A stretch of DNA of 64,000 nucleotides from Symbiodinium natans (taxonomy: Eukaryota > Sar > Dinophyceae > Suessiales > Symbiodiniaceae). Location: assembly GCA_905221605.1 (NCBI GenBank), contig CAJNDS010001779.1, positions 1,486,576 through 1,550,575 on the forward strand, in the 5' to 3' direction. Shown piece after piece: positions 36,655 to 45,385 of this stretch (the stretch's first letter is position 1; each line of letters starts with the position of its first letter). A program made the translations under genes and the position numbers. A model generated the notes under the pieces. It saw only the letters and a program-made list of their open reading frames with translations. It searched no databases and was not told the DNA's origin.

Positions 36655-36940
36655 CCATCTGAACAATGCAAGTTTCCATTGTTTAAGACTTGAGCTCATT
36701 TTGGAATGTGTTTTCAAAACATATACAAGATTCAGGAAAATGTAATATTCCACAATGTCAGAAGACAAGTTGTTATTTGTATCTCTGCAACAGCTCAAAT
36801 GCAATTACAATAACGAATTTAGATACAAAAACAATGACACGCATATTTGTTTTCGGTTTCAATGTGATGGGTTTACATCATATCATTGCAGCATTACACG
36901 GCAATCTCTGTGCGGGTTTGAAGAGGTTCCAAAGCAAGGT
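36655..36940 (+). other. AT-rich island with two overlapping open frames
   Basis: Markedly richer in A/T than its surroundings. One plus frame from 36755 reads MSEDKLLFVSLQQLKCNYNN, then EFRYKNNDTHICFRFQCDGF; another from 36690 is also open. Neither has splice or family support. It could be a foreign insertion. Confidence 0.35.
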
Positions 36941-37278
36941 TTAGGGTTTAGGGTTGAGGGTTACGTGGAAGGCGATTGCAGCTGTTACCTGGTGCTCAGG
37001 GTGCGGGGGGGAAGCGTCATTGCTAAAGGTTCGGGTTTTGCGGCGCATAGGGATTGCTAAGGCTTGGGGAACCCCATAGACCCTAAACCCCTAAGCCCTG
37101 ACCTCAAACCCCAAACCCTAAACCTTAAGCCCCAAAGCCCCTAAGCCCTGACCCCAAACCAGGGTTTAGGGACTTCAGACTTCAGACCTCTTCCTACTAA
37201 GTGCTTAAGAACCCAGAAAAAAAAAACAAATTCTTCTTCCTTATGAAGGTTAAAAAAAGGGGATTATTCTCTTTTTTT

Positions 37279-37380
37279 ACAAATTCTTTTGGGGTTCTGT
37301 TTTTTAAAAAAGAAAGTCTTTTGGGGTCCTTGCTAAAAAAAGAAATTCTTTTGGGGTTCTTGAGCAAACAGTAGTTTCAG
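37279..37380 (+). repeat. short direct repeats before an acceptor
   Basis: Three copies of 'attcttttggggttct' or close variants, then 'gcaaacagtagtttcag', which also occurs near 3640. Confidence 0.6.
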
Positions 37381-37453
37381 GGACGGCCACAACGCCGGCT
37401 ACGCCACCTTCGTCGAGACCATGGCCAAGGAAGCCGAGGAGGCGACGCCCTGA
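37381..37453 (+). CDS. probable last exon
   Basis: Acceptor agtagtttcag ends at 37380. Frame DGHNAGYATFVETMAKEAEE, then ATP, TGA 37451-37453. Strong coding character. Confidence 0.55.
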
Positions 37454-37617
37454 AGCAAAGAAGCCGGAACCCTGAAGCCCTAAACTCAACTTTAGGGTTT
37501 AGGGTTTAGGGTTCAGGGTTCAGGGTTTAGGGTTCAGGGTTTAGGGTTTAGGGTTTAGGGTTTCGGGTTGCAGCGCAGTTAAGCTACCCTAGAGCCCTAG
37601 AGAACCTGTTCTCTCAG

Positions 37618-37690
37618 GATTGCCCCCCAACTTGAGGCCCAACCACCTTGCATTGGCGACCTCGCCGTCCTAGAGAACATAGGCTGTCGA
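37618..37690 (+). CDS. exon fragment
   Basis: Acceptor ttctctcag ends at 37617; IAPQLEAQPPCIGDLAVLEN, then IG; GC donor possible near 37682. Confidence 0.42.
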
Positions 37691-37842
37691 CGGCGGTCTT
37701 GCGCGAGAATCTCCGGATGGTCCTTAAACCCTAAACCCTGAACCCCAAACCCCAAGCTCCTTAAACTCTCGACCCGAAGCCCTGTGTATCCAGGAATCAT
37801 CAGCACTCCCCCCCCCCCCCCCCCACCAGCCCTGCTCCACAG

Positions 37843-37887
37843 GCAGGCCGCCTTCACATCTACATGCTTCATGAGGCGAGGCGTTGA
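37843..37887 (+). CDS. probable last exon
   Basis: C-rich tract, acceptor gctccacag (ends 37842); AGRLHIYMLHEARR, TGA 37885-37887. Confidence 0.42.
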   Translation, partial: AGRLHIYMLHEARR

Positions 37888-38010
37888 ACGAGAAGGGTGT
37901 AGAGTTTAGGGTTTAAATGAGGGCCCTAAGACTCTACGGAACCCCTACGCCCTCAACCCTACACCCTCCCTAAAATCACCACGCCCTGAGCCCTCAATCT
38001 AAGGTTCCAA

Positions 38011-38095
38011 GGTATGGGCCCGTGGGCCCCTTGTTCTATGTCCCTTATATACAAGATAAGAAGTAAGGGCCCATCCTTGGACCATACTACTGGGG
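38011..38095. mobile_element. TIR-D relative
   Basis: 'gtatgggcccgtgggcccc' and 'aagggcccatccttggacc' form inverted arms. Confidence 0.4.
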
Positions 38096-38121
38096 GGCCA
38101 TGGTTCCGCTCTTACATCAAG

Positions 38122-38202
38122 TCAGCGAATCCTGGAGATTCTGATGCGGAGCTCAGGCATGGAGAGCTCTCCCCTCAAGAATCGCAGAAAACCAATGTTT
38201 AG
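38122..38202 (+). CDS. probable last exon
   Basis: After tacatcaag: SANPGDSDAELRHGELSPQE, then SQKTNV, TAG 38200-38202. The frame is also open upstream (WFRSYIK). Confidence 0.45.
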   Translation, partial: SANPGDSDAELRHGELSPQESQKTNV

Positions 38203-38307
38203 GGTTTGGGGGGTTTAGAGTTTAGGTTTAGGGTTTAGGGTTTAGAGTTTAGAGTTTAGGGTTTGGGTTTTGGGGTTTGCCATCAGGCTGTAGGGCTTAT
38301 GGTGCAG

Positions 38308-38425
38308 GGTTGATGGATCCCCATGCCCCATACTTCTGGACAAGACCAAACTCAGCTGCACATTTCTTCAAATTGTGCACTAAAGTTCTTTCGTCTTTCG
38401 GGAGTATTGCGCTCTCTGCGCCCCC
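38308..38425 (+). CDS. exon fragment
   Basis: Acceptor tatggtgcag ends at 38307; LMDPHAPYFWTRPNSAAHFF, then KLCTKVLSSFGSIALSAP, into CCCCAAA repeat. Confidence 0.42.
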
Positions 38426-38590
38426 AAACCCCAAACCCCAAACCCCAAGCCCCAAACCCCAAACCCCAAACCCCAAACCCCAAACCCTAAACCCTAAACC
38501 CCAAACCCTAAACCCCAAACCCTAAACCCGAAACCCTAAATCCCTCAAGACCGCCAACCCCTAAGCCCTAAGCCCTAAGCCCTGTCGGAG

Positions 38591-38638
38591 GTGGTCGCTC
38601 TGAAGAGGGCCGGCAGCCGCGATCTCAGCTCGGTCTAA
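38591..38638 (+). CDS. probable last exon
   Basis: Acceptor ctgtcggag ends at 38590; VVALKRAGSRDLSSV, TAA 38636-38638, phase 0. Confidence 0.5.
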   Translation: MVALKRAGSRDLSSV

Positions 38639-38665
38639 CAGATGGGTTTTCAGGGTCTGGGGATC

Positions 38666-38760
38666 CATTATCGGGGCCTTAGTAAATAGAATTTTTTGGT
38701 TGTAGCATAATTGCGAAGGGATCATCAGGGAAAATTAAGTATGAGGAGAAGTGGCAAGCC
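38666..38760. mobile_element. TIR-B remnant
   Basis: 'attatcggggccttagtaaa' and 'gcataattgcgaaggga' recall TIR-B in reverse; right end not found. Confidence 0.4.
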
Positions 38761-38891
38761 AAGCCAAGGAATACATGGTAGGTAGAAGGTGAGAATACAG
38801 GCGCGTGGGTCCTGCCCTTTACCCACTTTATTCCTGTTTACTGTTTAGTTTCTCTCAGGTTTTCGTTCCAAATCTCCCCCAGATATACACC

Positions 38892-39026
38892 CCAAACCCT
38901 AAACCCTAAACCCTAAACCCTAAACCCTAAACCCTAAACCCTAAACCCTAAACCCTAAACCCTAAACCCTAAACCCTAAACCCTAAACTCTAAACCCTAA
39001 ACCCTAAACCCTAAACCCTAAACCCT
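38892..39026 (-). repeat. CCCTAAA array
   Basis: About 19 units. Confidence 0.97.
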
Positions 39027-39165
39027 CAAGGCAAAATGAATAGAAATTGTATGTGGTATCATTCTGAATTTTCCAAGATATTTGTCTAGACAGCTGACAA
39101 ACAGAGTTTAAGTAAATCAATCCAAAGCGGGAGGCCGGGAGGCCAAATGTTCAATTTACTTAAAC
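39027..39165 (+). repeat. dispersed element shared with 4.3 kb
   Basis: 'gaatagaaattgtatgtgg', 'tatcattctgaatttt', 'tatttgtctagacagct', 'ggaggccaaatgttcaattt': same order as in 4278-4470. Confidence 0.5.
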
Positions 39166-39990
39166 CTCTGGGGCCTTCCCGGGTCCCGGCAAACCAAAGC
39201 CCAAATCGCCTCCCAAAGCCCAAAATTGGCTTCCATTCGCTTCCAATGACTTCCCAAAGCCCAAAACTGTCTCCCAATGCCCAAGTTGGCTCCCAAAGTC
39301 CAAAATTGACTGCCAAATCCCAAAATAGGTTTCCGAAGCCTCCCAAAGCCCAACTTTTGCTCCCAAAGCCCAGAATTGGCTCCCAAAGCCCAGCTTCCAA
39401 AGCCCAAAAAATTGGCTCTCACAGCCCGAAACAGGCCACCAAAGCCAAAGTGGCTCCCATAGCCCAAAATTGGCTCCAAAGCCCAAAATTGGCTCCAAAG
39501 CCCACAAATTGGCACCCAAAGCCCAAAATTAACCTCCAAAGCCCAAAATTGGCCCCCAAAGCACAAAATTGGCCCCCAAAGCCCATAATTCATAATTGGC
39601 TCTCCAAGCAAAAAATTGGCTTCCGGAGCGCCCAAACAAAATTGGCCCCCAAAAGCCCAAAACTTGCTCCCCAAGCCAACTGGTTGCTCCCCAAGCCCAA
39701 AAGTGGCTTCCGGAGCCCCCAAGCCCAAAATTGGCTGCTGGCGCCCAAAATTTGCTCCCAGACCCTCCCAGACCCCAGACCCCTAAACCCCAAAAAATGT
39801 TCCAAGAAGCAAAAGCCCCAACGCCCCAAATCAGGCTCCGGGAGGCTCCGGGTGTCCCCCAACAAGCCAAAAAGCCACAAAAGGCTCCAAGACCCCAAAT
39901 CAGGTCCCAGCCCCCCGCAATTCCCAAAAATAAAAATGTGGTTCCAAAAAAAAACGTCTCGGTCAAAACGTTCGCTCAAAACTTTCGCTC
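39166..39990. repeat. minisatellite 'ccaaagcccaaaattggctc'
   Basis: About 40 imperfect units of 16-20 bases. The plus strand is open for 287 codons (39147-40010) reading PKPKIG/SPKLAPK-like units, and the minus strand is open in several frames at once (190, 145 and 142 codons). Simultaneous openness follows from the repeat, so a gene is not claimed. Confidence 0.9.
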
Positions 39991-40096
39991 AAAACTTTCG
40001 CTCACCCTGAACCCTGAACCCTGAACCCTGAACTCTGAACCCTAAACCCTGAACCCTGAACCCTGAACCCTAAACCCTGCACCCTCCTGAGTACAG

Positions 40097-40143
40097 TTGA
40101 GGCGGCGTCAGCCTCTCTGTGCCAGGACCTCAGAAGCCAGTAG
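40097..40143 (+). CDS. probable last exon
   Basis: Acceptor tgagtacag ends at 40096; EAASASLCQDLRSQ, TAG 40141-40143. Confidence 0.42.
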
Positions 40144-40183
40144 GGGCAGGTTGCTCAGTGCAGCGCGTGGCTGGCGAGTTAAT

Positions 40184-40349
40184 ATTGGGGCCTGAAAAAT
40201 AAAAAAAGTGAAGGGGTTTAGCGTTTAGGGCTTAGGGCTACAATAGGTGCCTAAATAGTTACATTACGGTTTAGGGGAGTCTATTACAGCATAATTACAA
40301 AGGGGCCATAAGGGAATACTATTAGTAATGATTCCGATTCCTGTATTGC
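40184..40349. mobile_element. TIR-B element with nested telomeric sequence
   Basis: Left ATTGGGGCCTGAAAAATAAA, right 'taatgattccgattcctgt'. Near the left, 'ggggtttagcgtttaggg' interrupts the element. Confidence 0.55.
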
Positions 40350-40384
40350 CCAAAGTCACATCTTCCGGAAGGCCCCTACAGTCC

Positions 40385-40491
40385 CTACTTGGAGGTTAAT
40401 GGGTATACTTGTCCAAGTAAACATAGAAGCACCCTAAATCAGGCAATAACCATAGTTGCCCTACTTCTGACCCTATTTGTCAGGCCAAGTG
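40385..40491. mobile_element. TIR-A element copy
   Basis: Left CTACTTGGAGGTTAATGGGT; right arm eroded ('gccctacttctgaccc'). Confidence 0.5.
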
Positions 40492-40676
40492 AACTCCACA
40501 CCCTTAGGCCCCAAACCCGAAGGCCCTTAGTCCCCAAACCCCAAACCCAGAATCAGTACCAAATAAGACCCTAGACCCTACACCCTAAACCCCAAACCCG
40601 AAGGTCTTGAGTCCCTGAACCCCAAACCCAGAACCCCTAACCCCTACACCCTAACCCCGAACCCCTAAACCGAAAC

Positions 40677-40908
40677 CCTAAACCCTAAACCCTAAACCCT
40701 AAACCCTAAACCCTAAACCCTAAACCCTAAACCCTAAACCCTAAACCCTAAACCCTAAACCCTAAACCCTAAACCCTAAACCCTAAACCCTAAACCCTAA
40801 ACCCTAAACCCTAACACCTAAACCCTAAACCCTAAACCCTAAACCCTAAACCCTAAACCCTAAACCCTAAACCCTAAACCCTAAACCCTAAACCCTAAAC
40901 CCTAAACC
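40677..40908 (-). repeat. CCCTAAA array, about 33 units
   Basis: Near-perfect, one insertion at about 40813. Confidence 0.98.
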
Positions 40909-40916
40909 TGGCTGAG

Positions 40917-41019
40917 GAAGGGCCCGGATGGTCTCAAGGAGGCCAGGCGACCGGGAGTGAGCCTCTACTCGGTTCTTATGCCCTACTTCCTACACCCCGC
41001 ACACCCCTGCAACCCCTAA
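40917..41019 (+). CDS. exon fragment
   Basis: AG ends at 40916; KGPDGLKEARRPGVSLYSVL, then MPYFLHPAHPCNP, TAA in repeat. A second frame (LAEEGPGWSQGGQATGSEPL) is open too. Confidence 0.42.
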
Positions 41020-41215
41020 ACCCCTAAACCCCTAAACCCCTAAACCCCTAAACCCCTAAACCCCTAAACCCCTAAACCCCTAAACCCCTAAACCCCTAAA
41101 CCCCTAACCCCCTAACCCCCTAAACCCCTAAACCCCTAAACCCCTAAACCCCTAAACCCCTAAACCCCTAAACCCCTAAACCCCTAAACCCCTAAACCCC
41201 TCCCCTAAACCCCTA
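41009..41215 (-). repeat. CCCCTAAA octamer array, about 25 units
   Basis: Pure octamer with minor breaks; the complement is TTTAGGGG. Confidence 0.97.
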
Positions 41216-41400
41216 CTCCCTCCCTAACCCCTAAACCCTGAAATTCCAAAAACCCCTAGAACCCCTGAAACCCCAAAAACCCCTAAAACTCCTAAAGCCC
41301 TAAACCCTAAACCCTGAACCCTAAACCCTAAACCCTAAACCCTCAACCCTCAACCCTACACCCTAAACCCTAAACGGCCCTAGACCCTAAACGGGTCTAG

Positions 41401-41491
41401 AAGGTGGAGGCCAGCGCGGTGCTCCTGAACGTGCCGCAGCTGCCGCTGCTGCGGCTGCTCAGCGCCAGCGCGGAGGCGCCCCAGAGGAGTG
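41401..41491 (+). CDS. exon fragment
   Basis: Acceptor acgggtctag ends at 41400. Phase-0 KVEASAVLLNVPQLPLLRLL, then SASAEAPQRS. GC-rich third positions. Possible first seen exon of a gene continuing to 43092. Confidence 0.6.
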
Positions 41492-41707
41492 GGTTTAGGG
41501 TTTTGGGTTTATTTGGTTTAGGGCTTAGGGTTTAGTTTAGGGTTTAGGCGGAACTTGCAGTTGAGGCGTCCCTCCTAAACCCTAAGCCCTACCCACTATA
41601 TACCCTGAACCCGAGAGGGTTCAGGGAGTTCGGGTTTAGGGTTTGTCGTGTGTTCTGAGGGCTGATGCGGACTAGGTAGTTCTGTTGCCTTTTGCTCGTC
41701 TAAGGGT

Positions 41708-41821
41708 AGTTTCAGGGTTCCTTATGTTGGTCCCTTACCCTCCTTAAAGGGTTCTGATGTATGGACCCTTGGGTCGTAAAGGGTATAGAAGGGGTATATG
41801 AGGGCTCCCCACTCAAGGGAC
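41708..41821. mobile_element. TIR-D element copy
   Basis: Left GGTTCCTTATGTTGGTCCCT, internal 'gacccttgggtcgtaaagg' (also in 4694 copy), right CTCAAGGGACC. Confidence 0.55.
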
Positions 41822-41854
41822 CTAAACCCTAAACCCTAAACCCTAAACCCTAAG

Positions 41855-41887
41855 ATTTATGCTGTTGACCTCAAGGTGCTTCCGTGA
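41855..41887 (+). CDS. short possible last exon
   Basis: AG ends at 41854; IYAVDLKVLP, TGA 41885-41887. Next island (VIDARGLPTSIP from 41899) is weak. Confidence 0.3.
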   Translation: MYAVDLKVLP

Positions 41888-42079
41888 CGCCAGGTCATCG
41901 ATGCAAGAGGATTGCCAACATCCATACCCCAAGACCCCCAAACCCAAACAAAACCGAAAATTTCGCAACACCCCCAAACCCCAAAACCCTAAAACTCTAA
42001 AACCCTAAATCCTAAACTCTAAACCCTAGACAGCTTTTAGTAATTCGGGCTTTGGGTTTTAGGGCTTTGGGCTCTTCAG

Positions 42080-42152
42080 GTGGACGACATCATGACTCCC
42101 CGCGATGACCTCTTCGCGCCCATGCCCTTCGCCATTCTGCTGCTGGGACGTC
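42080..42152 (+). CDS. exon fragment
   Basis: Acceptor gggctcttcag ends at 42079. Phase-0 VDDIMTPRDDLFAPMPFAIL, then LLGR, into TTTAGGG. Good coding character; family not recognised. Confidence 0.6.
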
Positions 42153-42239
42153 TTAGGGTTTAGGGTTTGGGGTTTAGGGTTTAGGGTTTGGGGTTCGGGG
42201 TTCGGGGATCCCAGGAGCGGCAGACATTGGCAAGTGCAG

Positions 42240-42376
42240 CTTGTATTCGTACCCAAAGTTCCGAAGGTGCGGACTTCTACTCCCGGAGCAGGCTCCAGTC
42301 CAGTCTGTGTAAAGAAGCTGCGCATGCGCCCGCTTGCATCTGGTGAAAGCATATTTCTGCGCAATCCGGCGCACCC
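42240..42376 (+). CDS. exon fragment
   Basis: Acceptor gcaagtgcag ends at 42239. Frame LVFVPKVPKVRTSTPGAGSS, then PVCVKKLRMRPLASGESIFL, RNPAHP, into CCCTAAA. Shadows on the minus strand exist. Confidence 0.48.
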
Positions 42377-42470
42377 TAAACCCTAAACCCTAAACCCCTA
42401 AATCCTATAAACCCTAAAACCTAAACCCTCATCACTAAATGCTAAACTCCCTAAGCCCTACGCCCCGAAG

Positions 42471-42541
42471 ACCGTGTTGGCCCCCCAAGGAAGCTCTACG
42501 TCTACTACGAGGAGCAGCATCAGTTCTCACAAGTGCGCGAG
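42471..42541 (+). CDS. internal exon fragment
   Basis: Acceptor cgccccgaag ends at 42470; after two bases RVGPPRKLYVYYEEQHQFSQ, then VR and a donor GTCTTT near 42541. Confidence 0.55.
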
Positions 42542-42845
42542 TCTTTTTTTTGTGTGTTCACTCGACCCAAGACCCTTAGTTAAGGAATTCAAGCTTCAGG
42601 CTGTAGGGTTTGGGGTGGGGTTTAGGGTTAGGGTTTGGGGTTTTTCGATTGGCTGGGCCACGACTTGTTTCGAAGGGGTTCGAGCAACCAGACAAAACCC
42701 CACCCGCCCACCGGGTCCTTCTCACTCGTTCGGTCCATCCTCCTGCGGCTCATTCTTCCTAGTTTCGATTTTTCATAGTTCATGCTCATTCGCTTGGAAA
42801 GAAAACAAGAATTGTGATCCCTGAACCCCGAACATTGGACCCCAG

Positions 42846-42864
42846 AAGAATTTCGTGAGACTTG
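42846..42864 (+). CDS. micro-exon before TIR-E
   Basis: Acceptor attggaccccag ends at 42845; KNFVRL plus one base; the next GT (42865) is both donor and first dinucleotide of TIR-E. Confidence 0.5.
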
Positions 42865-42968
42865 GTAGCCCACTGGTACCCTTTACCCGTTTTTTGGTTT
42901 TGGGTTCCCTTATAAAGTAGCCAACCCAAAAACAGGGTATCCTAAATCTGACATGGTTACTGGGCTAC
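42865..42968. mobile_element. TIR-E element, best copy; starts at a donor
   Basis: Left GTAGCCCACTGGTACCC, right GGTTACTGGGCTAC; inner arms 'tttggttttgggttccctta' and 'ccaacccaaaaacagg'. Followed after 31 bases by the acceptor of the exon at 43001. Confidence 0.72.
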
Positions 42969-43000
42969 TAAGGACAGTAGGGTTCTTCATCTGACACCAG

Positions 43001-43092
43001 CTAAGCTTTCCTTGAAGGATGCATGGTGGCGGAACTACCTGAATCTCACCGCTGGCCAATTCAGCAACGTGGGCGAGGACGCCCGGACCTGA
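43001..43092 (+). CDS. probable last exon
   Basis: Acceptor catctgacaccag ends at 43000; after two bases KLSLKDAWWRNYLNLTAGQF, then SNVGEDART, TGA 43090-43092. Probably the same gene as the exons from 41401 on. Confidence 0.6.
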
Positions 43093-43213
43093 CTGGGTAC
43101 CACACCTCAGCGCTGTTGGCTTGTTGGCTTAGGCCTACTCACTGGCCATGGGACGTGGTTCAGGGTTTAGGGTTCAGGGCTTAGGGTTTCGGGTCCTTCC
43201 CCCTCCCCCCCAG

Positions 43214-43257
43214 GTTCGGAGCACCTTCTGAAGGTGTACAGGAAGCCAAGTGCCTGA
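43214..43257 (+). CDS. possible last exon
   Basis: Pyrimidine tract ccttccccctcccccccag; SEHLLKVYRKPSA, TGA 43255-43257. Its start (ggttcggagcacct) recurs at 43592. Confidence 0.36.
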
Positions 43258-43329
43258 GACCCCAAGCCTTTGATGTCGTTTCCCTTTGATGGTAGCTGAG
43301 TTTTCAGTGCCCTTCCGACCTCCCAGCAA

Positions 43330-43438
43330 GGGTTTAGGGTTTAGGGTTTAGGGTTTAGGGTTTAGGGTTTAGGGTTTAGGGTTTAGGGTTTAGGGTTTAG
43401 GGTTTAGGGTTTAGGGTTTAGGGTTTAGGGTTTAGGGT
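43330..43438 (+). repeat. TTTAGGG array
   Basis: About 15 units. Confidence 0.97.
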
Positions 43439-43457
43439 GTCCACGAAGCTCTCCCAG

Positions 43458-43520
43458 GACTGGCTCAACGCACCCTATCAGTTCCCACTGCCCCTGGAGG
43501 GCCGCCCCTCGACTCTGTTG
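43458..43520 (+). CDS. exon fragment
   Basis: After agctctcccag: DWLNAPYQFPLPLEGRPSTL, to GT near 43521. The frame is open upstream too (STKLSQ). Confidence 0.55.
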
Positions 43521-43591
43521 GGGTTCCGGGTTTAGGGTTTAGGGTTTGGGGTTTGGGGTTTGGGGTTTAGGGTTTGCAGTAGGCTTCGGGT

Positions 43592-43651
43592 GGTTCGGAG
43601 CACCTCCAACCGGGAACCTTTGCCCAAAGCCTCCTGGGAGGATCCAAATAA
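43592..43651 (+). CDS. exon-like island repeating 43214
   Basis: GSEHLQPGTFAQSLLGGSK then TAA 43649-43651. Shares its first 14 bases with 43213-43226, then diverges. Confidence 0.35.
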   Translation, partial: GSEHLQPGTFAQSLLGGSK

Positions 43652-43671
43652 AGTAGAACACCGAAGTAGTA

Positions 43672-43702
43672 TCCGACACTACTATTCTAGATCCCCCTTT
43701 GG

Positions 43703-43739
<37 letters not shown>

Positions 43740-43817
43740 CTCTTGTTGTTTATAGAACCCAAGAGGGTATTAACAATATTGTTTTTATTAAGGTTCTAAG
43801 GGCAGCATGGTGTTGGG
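43672..43817. mobile_element. TIR-H element copy with poly-T
   Basis: Left CGACACTACTATTCTAGATC, right CTAAGGGCAGCATGGTGTTG; internal 'acccaagagggtattaa' as in 13791. About 29 T at 43707-43735. Confidence 0.65.
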
Positions 43818-43891
43818 TCATTCTCAGGAGCCGTTAAGGTCATCTACTTCTTGGATCCTCCCAGGGGTCTGGGAAGGAGGGGAGCCTCCAG

Positions 43892-43954
43892 AAGCTACAA
43901 GAAGGGGAGGGTGTCGAAGGCAAAGAATTGCTCTTTGGGTCGATTCTTGGATAG
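43892..43954 (+). CDS. probable last exon
   Basis: Acceptor gagcctccag ends at 43891; KLQEGEGVEGKELLFGSILG, TAG 43952-43954. Strong coding character. Confidence 0.55.
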   Translation, partial: KLQEGEGVEGKELLFGSILG

Positions 43955-44030
43955 CTTGGGGGTTCAGGGTACTTCTGATAACCCTTAGGGTTTAGGGTTT
44001 AGGGTCTGGGGTTTCGGGTTTAGGGTTTAG

Positions 44031-44168
44031 GGTTCAGGGCACTTATATCCCCAATTACAACTGTACCTTGTAAGCCCCCTAAACCCCCTAAGCCCCCTAA
44101 GTCCTCTAAGTAGGTTAAGAGTAGACTTATAATTAACTGGGGTTAGAAGTACCCATGAACCTCCAAGT
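44031..44168. mobile_element. TIR-A element, long form
   Basis: Left GGTTCAGGGCACTTATATCC, 'acaactgtaccttgtaagcc' core, right 'gaagtacccatgaacctcc' plus AAG. Closest to 14266 and 25483. Confidence 0.75.
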
Positions 44169-44192
44169 GGGGTTGAAGGTCTAGAGGCTTCA

Positions 44193-44487
44193 GGGTTTAG
44201 GGTTTAGGGTTTAGGGTTTAGGGTTTAGGGTTTAGGGTTTAGGGTTTAGGGTTTAGGGTTTAGGGTTTAGGGTTTAGGGTCTGGAGGCCTTAGGCTTTGG
44301 GGACCCCCCAAGACCGAAGCCCTGGACTACCCAAGGGCTTTCGTGGGTTCAGGGTTCCGGGGGGTTTAGGGTTTAGGGTTTAGGGTTTAGGGTTTAGGGT
44401 TTAGGGTTTAGGGTTTAGGGTTTAGGGTTTAGGGTTTAGGGTTTAGGGTTTAGGGTTTAGGGTTTAGGGTTTAGGGTTTAGGGTTTA
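44193..44487 (+). repeat. two TTTAGGG arrays
   Basis: 44193-44280 and 44368-44487, separated by the small exon at 44313. Confidence 0.97.
44313..44345 (+). CDS. short exon between two arrays
   Basis: Acceptor ccccccaag ends at 44312; TEALDYPRAFV; donor GTTCAG at 44347 or GG|GT just before. Confidence 0.45.
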
Positions 44488-44519
44488 CGGCGTAGGGCCG
44501 AGAAGAATGCCCAATATGT

Positions 44520-44650
44520 TGAATCCCATATATGTGTCAAAGACCACCATCGTACTTGAATACTAGAATACGCCAATGGTGATTGTCGCCGCCGCGCCAC
44601 CACTATCAGAAGCATCATCAGTATCATTGCCGCCGTCATCCTCGTCAGTG
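44520..44650. other. island without clear gene
   Basis: Minus strand has a hydrophobic open frame (MTAAMILMMLLIVVARRR) and, in another frame, an acidic one (DEDDGGNDTDDASDSGG); both come from GAT/GAC-rich triplets. No splice support. Confidence 0.3.
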
Positions 44651-44835
44651 TCAGCATGTCCAGTCCAAAACAGGCTGAAACCCTAAACCCTAACCCCCAA
44701 ACCCCAAAATCAATGCAAGAGGAAGGGCCCAGGGTCAGGGTTGGCCCGAGTCCCCTAGGAGTAAGAACCAGCCAAAGCAAGAACCCTCCTACACCCTAAC
44801 CCTAAACCCACAACCCTAAACCCTAAACCCTAGAG

Positions 44836-44895
44836 GCTACTGGGATGGTGACTTCCGGTGCGATAGTGAAGGACGCAATTGCCGAGGCGGTATAG
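44836..44895 (+). CDS. probable last exon
   Basis: Acceptor aaccctagag ends at 44835; ATGMVTSGAIVKDAIAEAV, TAG 44893-44895. Confidence 0.5.
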   Translation, partial: ATGMVTSGAIVKDAIAEAV

Positions 44896-44929
44896 GGGAG
44901 ACCCCGCGGCCTCCAGCTATGCTGCGCAG

Positions 44930-45063
44930 GAACTCCCTCCTTATACTGTATTCAGATGCTCGAAAGGTATACCGGTGTACCTAGTCTCGATCCCTCACAG
45001 GTATACCTCGCGTAGATCACCAGCGCTTCCCACTATGCAGGGTTTTGGTTTTAGGGGACATTA
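44930..45063 (+). CDS. exon fragment
   Basis: Acceptor tatgctgcgcag ends at 44929; ELPPYTVFRCSKGIPVYLVS, then IPHRYTSRRSPALPTMQ, TAA 45061-45063. Confidence 0.42.
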
Positions 45064-45192
45064 AGCCCTAAGCCCTAAGCCCTAAGCCCTAAGCCCTAAG
45101 CCCTAAGCCCTAAGCCCTAAGCCCTAAGCCCTAAGCCCTAAGCCCTAAGCCCTAAGCCCTAAGCCCTAAGCCCTAAGCCCTAAGCCCTAAGC
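45063..45192 (-). repeat. CCCTAAG array
   Basis: About 18 pure CCCTAAG units. Confidence 0.97.
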
Positions 45193-45229
45193 CCCAGGCC
45201 CTAAGCCCCAGGCCCTAAGCCCTAAACCC

Positions 45230-45311
45230 TTCGTTGGGGTCTCGATCTTGTATGTTACTCCCAAGTTCCAGGCTGAAGTGTTGGATAGGCTGGCTGACTT
45301 CGGAGTTACAG
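45230..45311 (+). CDS. internal exon fragment
   Basis: Phase-0 frame FVGVSILYVTPKFQAEVLDR, then LADFGVT; donor GTTTTA at 45312. Start uncertain: an AG (cccaag, ends 45265) would leave only FQAEVLDRLADFGVT. Confidence 0.52.
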
Positions 45312-45385
45312 GTTTTAGGTTGATACACGCTATGGGTTTAAGTCGCATCTTCCTGGGTGGATGGTGGGGATTTGTTAAACCCTAA

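Noticed and set aside
39086-40010. 287-codon plus gene or several minus genes
   Set aside because: Multiple frames open simultaneously because the repeat lacks stop triplets; no splice or start support.
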